A program made the translations under genes and the position numbers. A DNA stretch of 64,000 nt. Source: Physcia stellaris. Lineage: Eukaryota; Ascomycota; Lecanoromycetes; Caliciales; Physciaceae. The stretch lies in the NCBI GenBank assembly GCA_018902385.1, contig JABSSW010000045.1:124001-188000 (forward strand). The letters run 5' to 3'. The notes beneath the pieces were generated by a model. That model was given only the letters and a program-made list of their open reading frames with translations, ran no database searches and had not been told where the DNA came from. This document shows, in pieces, positions 22,415 to 33,678 of this stretch. Position 1 is the stretch's first letter. Each line of letters starts with the position of its first letter.

Positions 22415-22839
22415 GCAAACATGTATCTGGCACAATCGAGGCGTTCAAGGTCAATGAAAAGTTTGGAAGGTACTTTGCTGTTACAACCTGTAAGCACTAC
22501 TATCAATTACCCTCGAGGCTAGCACTGTCTTAGCTAATATTGGTGATGAAGGGCTGTAAATATTCTATGTTCCCTGCCTAAGATACCCCTGGTGATCTAA
22601 GGTTCGCATTCACAGTATGCGGCATACACGTCTCGCCTTAGTAACTGTGAATGATAGATGTACACAGCTAAGGTCCCAAGTTCTAACATCAAAGCATGCA
22701 TACCGGATAAGTATGCTTCTGTCTAAGTGAATGCCAAAGGAAAATCGCAAGTCGACCACCAGACAACCGTCTGGATTGAACAACCCATCATGTCCTTTTC
22801 AAAAGCATATATCTTCTTCATAGACCGGTTGCCGGAGCA
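22415..22839. other. Intergenic region between convergent genes
   Basis: 3' UTR space. A perfect 10-bp inverted repeat, CATTCACAGT (22607-22616) and ACTGTGAATG (22644-22653), with a 27-nt loop could form a hairpin near the NHP2 3' end. Nothing else seen. Confidence 0.4.
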
Positions 22840-23338
22840 TTAGGTCCTTGCATCTTTCGGTAGTCCTCCTAGATTGTCGTGACCTTCGCGTCCAACACCA
22901 CTGGGTGCGGCTGTGTTCTTCGAAAACTCCGCACCGTCTGTCCTAACATTGCTGTCGCTCGTCGCTGGCTCTCTCAATGCGTCGTTCCCATAAGACATGC
23001 CTTCCTCCAAACGTCCCGAGCCTACGTTGACCTTACTCTCATCAGACGAATTCCAGTCCGAGGCCACCGGCGGCTGATCTGGGAGAGGTAGACCCGCTTG
23101 TCGTTCGTCGATCAACTCTTTCTTTGACTTCTCCTGGTTTTGATCGACGATTGACTTTGAGCAGATGTTAGCCTGGATGGTTGGATGAAATTATATGCCC
23201 AGTCAGTGATGGGCCTTAACGCACCTTCATTTGAGATGGCTCTGACGAGGATGGAACGTGACCGCCACCCTTATGAGATACCTTACTCTCCGGCTTGCGG
23301 ATGTCCTCTCGAGTGGTGTGGAAGGTTGAGTCGGACAT
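22840..23338 (-). CDS. Small hydrophilic conserved fungal protein
   Basis: Two exons: 23225-23338 and 22840-23172, 52-nt intron, 148 aa. Very hydrophilic, with no membrane segment or globular core visible: MSDSTFHTTREDIRKPESK, then a conserved block VDQNQEKSKKELIDERQAG and LPLPDQPPVASDWNSSDE, then KVNVGSGRLEEG. I regard it as a conserved Pezizomycotina protein of unknown function. Composition resembles LEA-like or hydrophilin proteins. It diverges from a second hydrophilic gene at 23730, and a perfect CRE (TGACGTCA) at 23460 lies between them, which suggests shared AtfA-type stress control. That link is inference. Confidence 0.8.
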
Positions 23339-23729
23339 TGTGATTGTACTCCCGAAGTTGGATTGGTGATTCAGGTCACAGATCAATTATATGTGCCTCT
23401 TGATGACAATGTGTTTAGAGAAGAGTTAAAGCGGAAAAAGGGAAGACGTTCGTACAAGGTGACGTCAGGGCTTGAGGCTTTAAGATCCCACCCCATTCTC
23501 TTGTGCCTGAGCAATCGGCTTTGGAGAATGCCATAGTGGGGCAATTTGGCGGGGCTGGATTACATCACTGAAGCACAATCGTGTTTCAACGTCAATGCTG
23601 AAATATTAATGACTTTTCGTCTCAATTCACACTGAATTGCTCAAAGTCGGCTCCCACTTAACAATCGACTTCAATACATCACCAGACCATCACCGATATT
23701 AATCTTCAACGTCTGTGAATTAGCTCGCT
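23339..23729. promoter_or_regulatory. Bidirectional promoter of two hydrophilic genes, with a CRE
   Basis: 391 bp between diverging start codons. It holds TGACGTCA at 23460-23467, the palindromic site of ATF/CREB bZIP factors such as fungal AtfA/Atf1. Confidence 0.5.
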
Positions 23730-24846
23730 ATGAATCAACAAGGCACACCAATTGGATCGACCAATCAAGGAATGAAGTAGGTATATCTTTTTGATATGGG
23801 ACTCGTTGCTTATATCCTCAATCTCACTCATCGCAGTAATTGCTGAAACTGATGTTGTCTAGGGTGAGATTTGCTATAGCTTCGTTGCAGCGCATGGAGA
23901 TCATGAGTTTTCGGGATATTCAGTAACACAACATCGCAGAATACCTCTGACCCTGAGAAATATACCAATCCGGTGAAGGAGGGATCAGGCGCTGTAGCTT
24001 CGGACTGTACGTGCTTTCGGAGCCTTTTTCTGGCCTTTCCTAGCTTCTCGATGGGATGTTCAGAGTAGTCGCCGGAGCGATTAGCCCAAGTGACTGTCTC
24101 GTAGCTGAACCCTTGCACTGGTGGACAAGCTGACTTTGCGTTCACGAATAGCTCTTGCTGCAGAATCAGTTAATTCGGGGGGCGCATTTGGAGTCAACCG
24201 TGACGCAGGACCCCTTTCCGTCTCTGGCAGCTCCTCGACCTTCAACAATACGGATACCTCCGGTGCTACCACACTTCCGCCTGCTCCGGACGCCACTGAG
24301 CGAGGAGCCAAAACAGCATATGAAGAGACTTCTGACGAGGCAAAAGGACCAGGCGGCCAAAAGTATCCCGAAGGTCTTGGTGGACAGGGTGTGTTCGATG
24401 GCCAGCACAATGCTGACGGTTACGCCGGTGGATCTTCAGATGCGAAGCAGAGTTTGTCTAATCAGACCAATGGCGACAATGTGTATCAAGCATCAGGCAT
24501 CCGCGGAGGAGGCACTGATGATGTGACTGAGGAAGGTAACAAGGGTGGATCAGATACTAGTGCCGCCGGTACTGCTCCGTCATACGTATCAAGTGTCGCG
24601 TCAGATCCTGCCCAAACTGGCAAACCAAAAGGGAAGAACATCACCGAGGGAGGTTTTGACAGTGACCCAAGCAACAATGCTAGCTTCAACAATGAGATTG
24701 GAACGGAGAATGATCCAGGTCGGGTAGCCGAGCAGACTCTCCAAACTGCTGCCCAGAGTGCAAGTGGTGGCACAGGACCGAACCAAAAGCTGGGTGACAG
24801 CGACAACTCGCAATATGACGTCCTGAAGTCGGATCAAAGTGCATAA
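23730..24846 (+). CDS. Hydrophilic, Gly/Ser/Asn-rich conserved fungal protein
   Basis: Three exons: 23730-23776, 23924-24006 and 24152-24846; about 274 aa. Phases match: N-NTTSQ at the first junction and ASDS-LAAES at the second. The sequence is rich in Gly, Ser, Asn, Asp and Thr, with segments such as GGAFGVNRDAGPLSVSG, STFNNTDTSGATTLPPAPD and GGQKYPEGLGGQGVFDG. No membrane span or known catalytic motif. Composition suggests a disordered, LEA-like or storage protein. The first intron is 147 nt, longer than its neighbours, so the first exon is the least certain part. It shares a CRE-containing promoter with the gene at 22840-23338, so both may be expressed together. Confidence 0.72.
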
Positions 24847-25057
24847 AGCGGGGTTTCTATTCGATGTTTCTGGTCCAGAAAATAGATTGGAATGTGCGAC
24901 AGAGGTAGCAAGTATTGCTAAATCATAAGACACTTCAGTGCCACAAGAAGAATTGACATTGGCATGGTGAAATGATGTTCCGGGGTTGTTGTGGAACTCC
25001 GGTCCTCACTTTGAATGGTCCAGCGATGACAAGGGGCTGGATAGTATCGTAATCAGA

Positions 25058-26287
25058 TCAGGTTCTCCTATACAAATGCATCTGATACCTCATGTTCTCA
25101 AGGTCAATGGGATAGTTCAAGTCCGGCAATCGGAACCATTTACTATTATTCTCTTCGAGTTTCTCCCATTGCTTCTTTCCATTGCTTCCAACAGCTGCGT
25201 TCAACAAGGTGTGGTCCAAGAGCCACAGCATGGGATATCTTTTCTGTGTCTCTGTATCCTGAACCCTTTCATCCCTTCCTAGATTAATGGTGGAATAGCT
25301 GCCTGGACTGTCAACTACTAGAAGCAAGGAACCTGGCTGGATCAATTCGGTCATTGACAAGAGAAAATTCGTCGTTCCGCTCATAGAAGTGCTGTACAGC
25401 TCGTTCAATGTGAACATCAGAGTGACAAGAGCGCAGTCCCGAAATAACGATCCCATCTGCGAGACTTCCATCTTTAAAAGATCTTGCTGCGCGAAGCTGA
25501 CTCGAAATAAATCGTGATCGACCATTGTTGTTGTTCTCGCGGCTTCGTATGAAGCGTATTCTGGCTCGGCTGGGTTATTAGTGAGACCGGCATGCAATCG
25601 CGCGATGACAGAGGACCAATCGGCTACATCGACCAATGCCACATCAAGAGATAACGGTCTTTGATGCGAGTCAGCACTTGCAGGACAGTCGCCGTTGGTA
25701 GAGCGGCCAAGGCCACAAAGAAGCCCTGCAAGCGCAACTAGCTCAGCACCTGCTCCACCTCCCAAGCTGACAACTTTGACTCGCTGAGTAGATTCTTCCT
25801 TCCGAGACAAAGATAGCTTATCTTGAGATGCTGGGACATCGTCAGTGATAGTTCCGCTGGTACCTTCTGGCTTGTCAGAGAGGGCACGATATGTTTTTCT
25901 TTGGTGCGATTGCAGGTGACCGTGAACCTCATCCAAACGGTTGAAGATTTCAAGGTATGCTAAGGCTCTACTTGGACTCCATCTGATTACATACGCGTCA
26001 AGGGATGTCTGATTACCAAAAGCCTGGGCAAAGTCTCTATTGAAGAGATGCTTCTTGACATCTTGTATCACCTGACCGAGGGAATCGTTGAAGTGCTCCT
26101 CGAAAGTAATTTTGAAGATATCGACGAGTGATTGTTGGAGTTGGAGAGGTACTCCTGTTGATAGTTGATGGAGGCGATTCTGAGAGACGTGCTGGCCCGT
26201 TCCTCTATTAGATCTATGCACATCCTCGTTTTTGCTGGCTTTGTGGCTCTTGCTTTGCTTGATCTTACCATTGCTGGCAGGTGCCAT
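25058..26287 (-). CDS. bmt6: 25S rRNA (uridine-N3)-methyltransferase Bmt6
   Basis: Single exon, 409 aa. The N-terminus is basic (KIKQSKSHKASKNED), as in nucleolar proteins. The SAM-binding loop VVSLGGGAGAELVALAGLL lies at about residues 172-190. The acidic strand VALVDVADWSSVIARL follows, then CALVTLMFTLNELYSTSM and LIQPGSLLLVVDSPGSYS, the pattern of Bmt6 and its filamentous relatives. Yeast Bmt6 methylates one uridine of 25S rRNA in the large ribosomal subunit. The start is the first ATG. It diverges from pob3 across a 519-bp shared promoter with a CRE at 26359. The exact target base is inferred from the family. Confidence 0.9.
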   Translation of the reverse strand: MAPASNGKIKQSKSHKASKNEDVHRSNRGTGQHVSQNRLHQLSTGVPLQLQQSLVDIFKITFEEHFNDSLGQVIQDVKKHLFNRDFAQAFGNQTSLDAYVIRWSPSRALAYLEIFNRLDEVHGHLQSHQRKTYRALSDKPEGTSGTITDDVPASQDKLSLSRKEESTQRVKVVSLGGGAGAELVALAGLLCGLGRSTNGDCPASADSHQRPLSLDVALVDVADWSSVIARLHAGLTNNPAEPEYASYEAARTTTMVDHDLFRVSFAQQDLLKMEVSQMGSLFRDCALVTLMFTLNELYSTSMSGTTNFLLSMTELIQPGSLLLVVDSPGSYSTINLGRDERVQDTETQKRYPMLWLLDHTLLNAAVGSNGKKQWEKLEENNSKWFRLPDLNYPIDLENMRYQMHLYRRT

Positions 26288-26806
26288 AGGGCAAAAGGAA
26301 AAATGTACGATACGATATGAAAGAAGCTATCACTTTATGAGATACCCGGTAGCTCTGTTGACGTCAAAATTGTTTGAAGAAAGAGGCAGCGAAAAGTGAA
26401 CGTAATTCCACAGGGTACACTAGCCTCTAGAGCTGTGCTGTAAAGAAATCAACGTCTAACTTCAAGCGGGCGCGCGGCAAGGACATTGGACTTATGGCCT
26501 ATAAGGAAGTCAGCTTAACCCTGGAGTATCTTTCTGTCTCCATATGGGTAGCTGTTATGGCCAAGGCCCGGAGCGCCTGTGAGAGGGATGGCTGGATGGG
26601 CAAGCTGAGAAAATTAAGGAGACGTGATAATATTATTATGGAAAGGACACAAACTTAACCGCGCGTCAAAGATAAGTTGCTCGGCTCGCTCAAACCCGCG
26701 TTGTACGCGATTATTCGTGCCAATATTCCAGAGGTCTCCACTTCTTGCATATCTCACCTCATCTTGAAGCACGTGCCTCTACCACGATCGAAAGCTCGTC
26801 ACAGAA
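26288..26806. promoter_or_regulatory. Shared promoter region of bmt6 and pob3
   Basis: 519 bp between diverging starts, no gene. A perfect TGACGTCA is at 26359-26366, 72 bp before the bmt6 ATG. Confidence 0.5.
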
Positions 26807-28855
26807 ATGGAGTCTTTTGAGGGCATACATCTTGACCTCTCGAAACTGCCTGGAAAATGCAGGATAGCAGAGAGTGGACTTGGCTGGAAACCTTCAGGGG
26901 GTGGTGATACTTTCACTCTCGACGGAAGTGATATTGACGGTGCCCAATGGAGTCGTGCGGCCAGAGGCTACGAGTTGAAGATACTCTCACGTAAATTGGG
27001 TGTCATACAGTTTGATGGATTTGATCAAGAAGTGAGAAGTCGCGCCCCTAGGATCTAGAAAAACATAGTTGACACGAGCAGGATGTCGATCGTGTGGGCA
27101 AAGTATTCAAACTTTTCTACGGTATAAATTTGGAGAACAAAGAGCATGCGCTTCGTGGCTGGAATTGGGGCAAAGCCGAGTTCGGAAAAGCAGAACTCGC
27201 GTTCAACGTCCAAAACCGACCGGCTTTCGAGATACCTTATTCGGAGATATTGAATACTAATCTTGCAGGAAAGAACGAGGTGGCCGTCGAACTTTCGTTA
27301 CCGGTCGGCGGAAATGAGACGGGGACAAACGGTCACCTTGGTGGAGCTCGAAGTAAAGGGCGCAAAGCCGGCGCCGCAAGAGACCAATTGGTCGAGATGA
27401 GATTTTATGTACCGGGAACTGCAACAAAGAAAGAACAAGACGAAGAAGGGGAAGATAAAAGTGTTGATGGCTCAGACGCCGAAGAGCACAATGCTGCAAA
27501 TCTGTTCTACGAAACCTTGAAGGACAAGGCAGAGATTGGTCAAGTCGCCGGAGATACCATTGCGACATTCCTGGATGTACTGCATCTCACACCGAGGCTC
27601 GTCCACCAAAAAGCAACAAACTACTGCGGCGAGATTGCTAACGACCTTCTAGAGGTCGCTTCGATGTCGACATGTATGAGACTTCTTTTCGATTGCGTGG
27701 TAAAACCTACGACTACAAAATCCCATACGACCACATCAAAAAATTCATGTTGCTACCGAAACCGGACGACCTTCACACTTTGATTACTGTTGGCTTAGAC
27801 CCTCCACTCAGGCAAGGTCAAACACAGTATCCTTTCCTAGTCATGCAATTCAAGCGGGAGGAAGAAGTCCTTATAGATCTCAATATGACTGAGTAAATGC
27901 TCTTACAGCGTGTCTTCTGAAATTTGCTAATCTTTATCAGTGAGCTGCTTGAAAAGTACAAAGGCAAGTTAGTTGCACATTATGAGCAACCAGCACATTC
28001 GGTTGTTGCCATTCTGTTCCGCGGCCTGGCCGGAAAGAGGGTTGTGACTCCTTCTAAAGATTTCGTAAGGTACGTATTTCGTTTGGTCGCCTTTTGACAA
28101 GCATAAGACAGCGGCCTTCTTTCTACATAGCACTCTGTCGCGAGGCTTGCGCTGACGAGGTCTAGCCACCATCAACAATCCGGTGTTAAGTGTAGCATCA
28201 AAGCCAACGAAGGCCACTTGTTCTGCTTGGACAAGAGCTTTATGTTCGTACCAAAGCCTGCAACGTACATAGCTTTCGAGAAGGTTGCTGTCATCACCAT
28301 GTCCAGAGTAGGCGGTGCTGTGTCAGCTAGCCGGACCTTCGATATCAGCGTTACTTTGAAGGAAGGTCTAGGAGAGCATCAATTTAGCAACATTAACCGG
28401 TAAGTCGTGTTTGGTGGAAGTACTGACTCTGCTGACAAGGTTACTAGTGAGGAGCAGAAACCCCTGGAAGACTTCTTCGAAGCCAAAGGTTTAAGGACGA
28501 AGAATGAGATGACCGAAGATGTAAGAGGCTTCTTGATCACGTTTCAATTGCAATTACTAAAACTCTACAGTCCGGTGCCCTGATTGCGGCGGCGCTCAAG
28601 GACGTAGATATGGCATCCTCGGATGAAGAAGTTGTTGCGGCTCGAGCCGATCGTGGTTCAGCAGACGAAGATGAGGAGAGCGTTGATGAAGACTTTAGGA
28701 CTGATTCTGAATCGGACGTCGCCGAAGAATATGACTCTGCGCATGAGAGCAGTGGATCAGATGCAGAAATGGCCGACGCCGACGGTGAAGCCGACGGACC
28801 GCCGAATCCCCGTGCTGATGAGCGGCCAAAGAAAAAGGCGAAGACCTCGAAATAG
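26807..28855 (+). CDS. pob3: FACT complex subunit Pob3 (SSRP1-like)
   Basis: Seven exons: 26807-27031, 27082-27596, 27653-27892, 27941-28069, 28166-28399, 28448-28520, 28571-28855; 566 aa, the normal length. N-terminal Pob3 domain (FEGIHLDLSKLPGKCRIAES), then the SSRP1 PH-like domain (HLTPRGRFDVDMYETSFRLR), then the Rtt106-like PH domain (SHHQQSGVKCSIKANEG, AVITMSRVGGAVSASRTFDI), ending in a very acidic tail and a basic KKKAKTSK signal. With Spt16 it forms FACT, a histone chaperone for transcription and replication. Intron 2 (27597-27652) needs a GC donor: CCG AG then GCTCGT; a good GCTAAC branch point is at 27637. All other introns are GT..AG. Confidence 0.96.
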
Positions 28856-29177
28856 ATTCAAAATTAATGCATCACAGGCGTTTATTTGCACCTCTTGGAG
28901 TGGGGACTTGGCGTGGTTCAAGGCATCTGAAATGGGACGAGAGTGCACGATATTCTGGAGATACCCACCAAATAGTATATTCTGAGGATTGGCACATTTT
29001 TAGTGGCCATGCGATTTCATAGCCATAACTCAGTATGAAGGATTCCAAGTGCAGCATATCACCAAAACTCCCAGTTTTCCACCCTTGCTCCATACCGTAG
29101 CCCCGCCTTCCGAGTTGTGGTGGATATAACGCCTACTAAGTGGTATCTTCCAAAACGCCAAGGTTCGTTCGAAACCC
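28856..29177. other. Convergent 3' region of pob3 and nnf1
   Basis: 322 bp of spacer; no gene or repeat seen. Confidence 0.5.
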
Positions 29178-29950
29178 TTACAGCTTCATTTCCCTTTCCC
29201 TCCCCAGATCTCTCAATTCTTCCTCCATCTCCCCCAAATCCTTCCGCATATCTTCACCTTCCACCACGCCATCCATAGCCTCGTTCGCGGCTTCTAGATC
29301 TCTCACCACGGTCTCCAGCCCTTCCACTAGTCTCTCAACCTCCTCTCGTTGTCCTTGTAATCCCTGGGCCAAACCCTCATTCTCGGCTTGGATTTGCTTC
29401 AATTCAGCCTGCAGCTCGATCTCCGTCTCAGCGAGGTAAGGCGCCAGATGCGCCAGATAGAGCCGCGTCGGTGGAAGGGTATGCGGCCTGCAATCACTCA
29501 CAGCGGTCAGCCCGTGATGCTCGCATAGTCCATCCTTCCCCTCCCCCAAACCCCCCCGGCAACCCACCGCAGCAAAAAAAAAAGAAAAACTCACGCCTCC
29601 CCCGGCCCCTCCAACACACCCGTCTCTCTCCTCCTTCTCGCCTCCGTCACCAGTCTCTCCAGCTCATTCAAGCCCCTCACCACATCCCGCTCCTGCATGA
29701 TGTCCTCGAACTCCCGCTTCGAGCTCTCGTCGATCTTGGCTGTGATCTGTCCGTGCACGCTCTTCAATATACCTGACGCTTTCGCTGCAGACGTTGGGAA
29801 ACAGGCGCTGAAGGCTGGGTAGGACATTGTTTTCAGGGTGCGTGAGAGGGCGCTCGTGAAGGCGGCGGTGAGAGCGGTTGCGCGGGGGCCGGGGGCGAGG
29901 GGAACTGGAGGGGCGGCGACGGGGGAAGGAGAGCGCGATTGAGGTGCCAT
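29178..29950 (-). CDS. nnf1: Kinetochore protein Nnf1 (MIND/MIS12 complex)
   Basis: Two exons: 29595-29950 and 29178-29487, intron of 107 nt with long homopolymers (A9 and T-rich on the other strand). 221 aa. The N-terminal Pro-rich lead is followed by the Nnf1 signature: ALTAAFTSALSRTLKTMSYP, FSACFPTSAAKAS, FEDIMQERDVVRGLNELERL. The second exon is a long coiled coil (ETEIELQAELKQIQAENEGL onward). Nnf1 joins Mtw1, Dsn1 and Nsl1 in the complex linking centromeric chromatin to the microtubule-binding Ndc80 complex. Junction GEA-PHTLPPTRL is in phase. A telobox-like TTTTTAGGGTTG lies at 30106, about 150 bp upstream of the start. Confidence 0.93.
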
Positions 29951-30755
29951 TGTATGTTTGTAGGTTCAGTGCTTTTGGATGCAGCGATTCAGTGACAGGG
30001 CGACATGGGGGTGAGAGAGAATTGGCAATGGTGTTTGTTTAATTGGGGATTGTTTGGAGAACGCGCCTGAGGCGCCGCGATGCCGCGATGCCGAGGTATC
30101 TTAGGTTTTTAGGGTTGTCGTAGGTTTGCCCCTGAGCCCCTTTTTGCATTGGACGACAAGCTTCAAGGAATAGAGATACTATCTGTATCTGCATGACGCT
30201 TTTTGCAGGCGTGTTATGTAGACCACATCCCGAAATTAGAAGCACACTGGGCAGCAAGATACACTCGTCAATCGTGGAGGATATCCTCGACCGAGCGGCT
30301 GTTGGAGAATGGAACATGTACCGAAAGCTGCATGTTTCAGAGCCAACTCTAGGAATGAATGGCGATTGTATCCCATGCTCTGGTGTGGTGCTAATTTTGC
30401 CTCTCATGCATCACCACTAACACGCTCGGATGCAACAAGGCGTGTACCCATTCTTGGCACAAAGTGAATGGAATATAAGATGAAGAAGACATCATCTTCA
30501 GCTTTCGTTCCAAGTCGGGCATCCGCTGGTCTGTCGGGGGATATCATAGGAAAGATGTGTCACATATAATTAGCACCACTTACTACCAGGCCATGGGATA
30601 CAACGATCAGTCTCTGGGAAATCAGGACGACGAAATATCTAAATAGAATGGCATCCTTCAAAAATCTCAAGATCGGAGTCTCTTAAACCAGTAAGCCCGC
30701 CTTCTGACTGTTATGTTAACTCTAGCAATCATCTCAGCAGCGATACCAGATAGAA
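29951..30755. other. Intergenic region with nnf1 promoter and a MITE-like element
   Basis: The promoter of nnf1 holds a single telobox-type TTTTTAGGGTTG (30106-30117). The MITE-like copy B occupies 30369-30600. The rest shows nothing. Confidence 0.55.
30369..30600. mobile_element. MITE-like element, copy B
   Basis: 232 bp with terminal inverted repeats that start TATCCCATGCTCTGG and end CCAGGCCATGGGATA. The inverted match continues inward with a small gap: GTGGTGCT on the left and AGCACCAC on the right. TA flanks both ends. It shares ends, spacing and internal blocks (GACATCAT, AAGTCGGGC, ACTTACTACCAGG) with copy A at 17171-17397, in the same orientation. No coding capacity. Confidence 0.65.
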
Positions 30756-32973
30756 CTATCCAGAGAGTCTTTCTATGGCTTGGGGCCACAGTAGATATTC
30801 GTCCTGCATATCCCTTACTACTTCATGGGTCAATTCCTTATATTTCTCTTTCACCGAGCTGAACTTCTCTGGACTACCGGATAGCTTTACCACTGCTGCT
30901 TCCTTTATCAAGGCTTCACGCTCTTCCTCTAATGCACCCGAGATGTGTCCTAGCTTCGCCGCACCTCGATAGAAGGTTTCCGCATTCTTGATCAACGTGG
31001 GAGCACTTCTTACTGCGAGCTCGTAAGGAAGTGGAGCTTTGCCGAGGCCGTAACGTATGAGCTCACAATCGCCTCGCCTTAGATGGCTCCTTGGGAGATT
31101 CTCTGCTTGGGAGAACTTGGTTGCTGCCGTTAGGTCCTCGAGAGCCTTGGTGGCATGTCTCCAACAGAGATCATGGAGCTGCGACACTTCTGATTCAGGA
31201 GCACTAGCGTTCATTTGGAGTAGGGTAAGGACGCTGGTAATGAAAGCAATCTCCGCGTCTGCTCGATCGCACAAGCTCTGCTCATCAAGCCGCGAAGCAA
31301 GACAGTCGGCGAAAACGGTGTTGAGCTCACGCTCGTAGGTTAGTATATCAATAGTCCCAACATGGAAACTTGCGTCTGCGAACGCGATCCTAAATTTGGC
31401 TCTCATCAAACTGATTTCCTCCAGTCTTCCAGAATTCCTTGAGACGAGTTCAATCCTAGGCTGCAGCATCTCAAGGTAATATTCTTCAATCCACCCAATG
31501 TTTGTCTTACTGAGATTACTTGAGATGCTGCATATGGTGATTAATGCGCCCATTTGAGCCAACAACGTTTCAAGCAGGGAGTTGTTCGTTACGGGCTCCT
31601 CGATGGAAACCCAGACTTCCTCCTCTTCAACGGCATTCTGCGGAGAACATTGGCTCCGCTCGGGCATTGCATTGGGCACCTCCCATGCACCTTGGGAAGC
31701 GCTTGCGCCTACACCTTCAGTCGGCGTGAGCTGTTCTTCTTGTAGGGAAAGGCATCGCTGGAAAAGTTCTAGGGCTTCCTGCAAAAGGCGAAGACTGCCA
31801 TCCAAAGTTGCTTCATCTGAACTCCTCTCATTAGACGCTTCCGCGATACTCGTTAAGACCTGAGCCGTATTACTATAACACATCAACCAAGGCCATTGAT
31901 CAAAGCACGAGGAAGCTTACAATAAGAGGTCTGCGTTGTATTGATTCACAGTGAGAGCATATCTGTGGGATTCAAGTGCAACATTCAACAAGTCGACCAA
32001 GGAATAGGGAAGGTGATCAAGAAGTTTTGGCTGCTGTGCTAAATCATACTGTAGCCTGGCCCTGGAATGCTCCGTTAGCCGACACTTTTGAGCAACCCCA
32101 AGACAGGACGAGTATCTAGGGATAAAACTCACTTGTTGTACGCGAGATCAAAGTTTCTTGGGAACAGTCGGAGGCCGTCCTCGTATTTGTCCAGGGCTCG
32201 GACGAAGAAGCGAGTGGACTTGGCCGCATCGCCAGCCCGCCACTTCTCGCCCGCCTCTTCGTTGTTGACCCCCGCTAATGTTCGTTAGCTATACGAGCCT
32301 TTAACACACGTATTGTGACTATTACGCGAGAAGGGAAGAGAGACGAGATTATGCCTCCGCAAAGGTGACCTTAACTCAGACCAAGCGGGTCTCTGTAGCC
32401 AACAGCCGTGGACGCTATTCCCCACGGTGGCTCTCTGTTGGTTTATCAAGGGATAATTCAAGGCAATGGGGATAGCAAAGTGCTTTGACTGGGTACATGG
32501 CCAAAACGACGTATGCATCGGCGTGAGAAAATTGGATTATCGATGAGACTATGCCCACGGCTTTATCCAGAATTTCCGTAGCACTCTAACAGACTAAATG
32601 TATGCTTCTCAGACAGACTTTGCTTCATAGCCTCACAAAGCACTATTGGAGCACAACGTGATTTTGAGGCGATCCGAAAGAGTCCGCAGTTCTCGAGGCA
32701 AAGGAGAGTAACTAGGAAAAGCAAACACAGGGTGGTGAGAAGCGTGGAGGACTTCCACGTGCGCCACTGCCACTTCGGGACGCTGCTAGACGAAAGACTA
32801 ACGGAAGGATGAACAGGCCCCCATCACCTCGCTCATCACCTTTGAAATGAATATATCGATGAGATGATCTACCTACCGGCCAAGTAGTCGTCTCCCGTTG
32901 CTGGTGATTCTTGCTTGCCCTTCCTCTTATCAAGATTTTTGGCGCTCTTCAACAGCTGCTTTGATCTAGGCAT
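30756..32973 (-). CDS. TPR-like helical protein, conserved fungal family
   Basis: Four exons: 32877-32973, 32133-32274, 31921-32061 and 30756-31872; 498 aa. All junctions are in phase, for example YLAAGVNNEEAGEKWRAGDA and YNKARLQYDLAQQPKLLDHL. The N-terminus is basic (MPRSKQLLKSAKNLDKRKGK). A TPR-like pair of helices follows (RFFVRALDKYEDGLRLFPRN, then FDLAYNKARLQY), and then mixed helices through the C-terminus (LLQEALELFQRCLSLQEEQL). This looks like a tetratricopeptide scaffold, and the partner is unknown. The first intron is 602 nt, far longer than all others in the window; I see no RNA gene in it. I do not recognise a named orthologue. Confidence 0.8.
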
Positions 32974-33678
32974 GTTACGGGCTAAGGGCGCAACTGCCGG
33001 TCGAGAATGTGTGAGTGAAATGCAAAGAGGTGGGCAAGAGGATTATCGATAAGTAGGTATCAAATTTCAATATTATTGTTCTTTAAGGTAAGTGAGAGAT
33101 CTGCGATTTCTCGGGTCCTCTCACGTGGGAAACAGGGATTGATGCCGCTCCAACCTCTGCAGCCAAGCGGATTTCGTGTTGATAGGTCAGCTTGACAAGT
33201 CCCCGGACCCAGTGAGATCATCCCACCCTCCGCCATCAATTACCTGTCAGACAGGAGAACAGCTTGCTTCCTTCCACTTCTCGCTTGTATCTCCATTGTC
33301 TGCCTGAGCCTCTCTACCAGTCGTAAGAAATTCCAACAACAAAACCAGACCTGTGGGCCGATTCCGTCTCAGGGGCACCTTCACCGCGGCTAGCGGCAGT
33401 CGGGACGAGATCGAATCAAGGCTGCACTGTCTGCAATATCACTCTTCGCTTCGCTTGAGCTTCTCGTTCCATTTCGGCCGCATTTGACCCATAGTCATTC
33501 ACACTCTCCTCGAGTCATTGACGTCAGGTTAAAATTCAAATCTCAGCCCGCCAAAGCTGCGCTTGGCCATTTGTGAAACAATCGACATTGCCGATCAGAT
33601 CAGCCAAAAGGGGCCAGTCTATCCGATCAGGGTTATATCATCTACGCCCAAGACAGTGTACCATTCTCCTCAATCATC
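32974..33678. other. Divergent intergenic region with a CRE
   Basis: 705 bp between the TPR-like gene (minus) and the small gene at 33679 (plus). A perfect TGACGTCA lies at 33520-33527. No gene seen. Confidence 0.5.
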
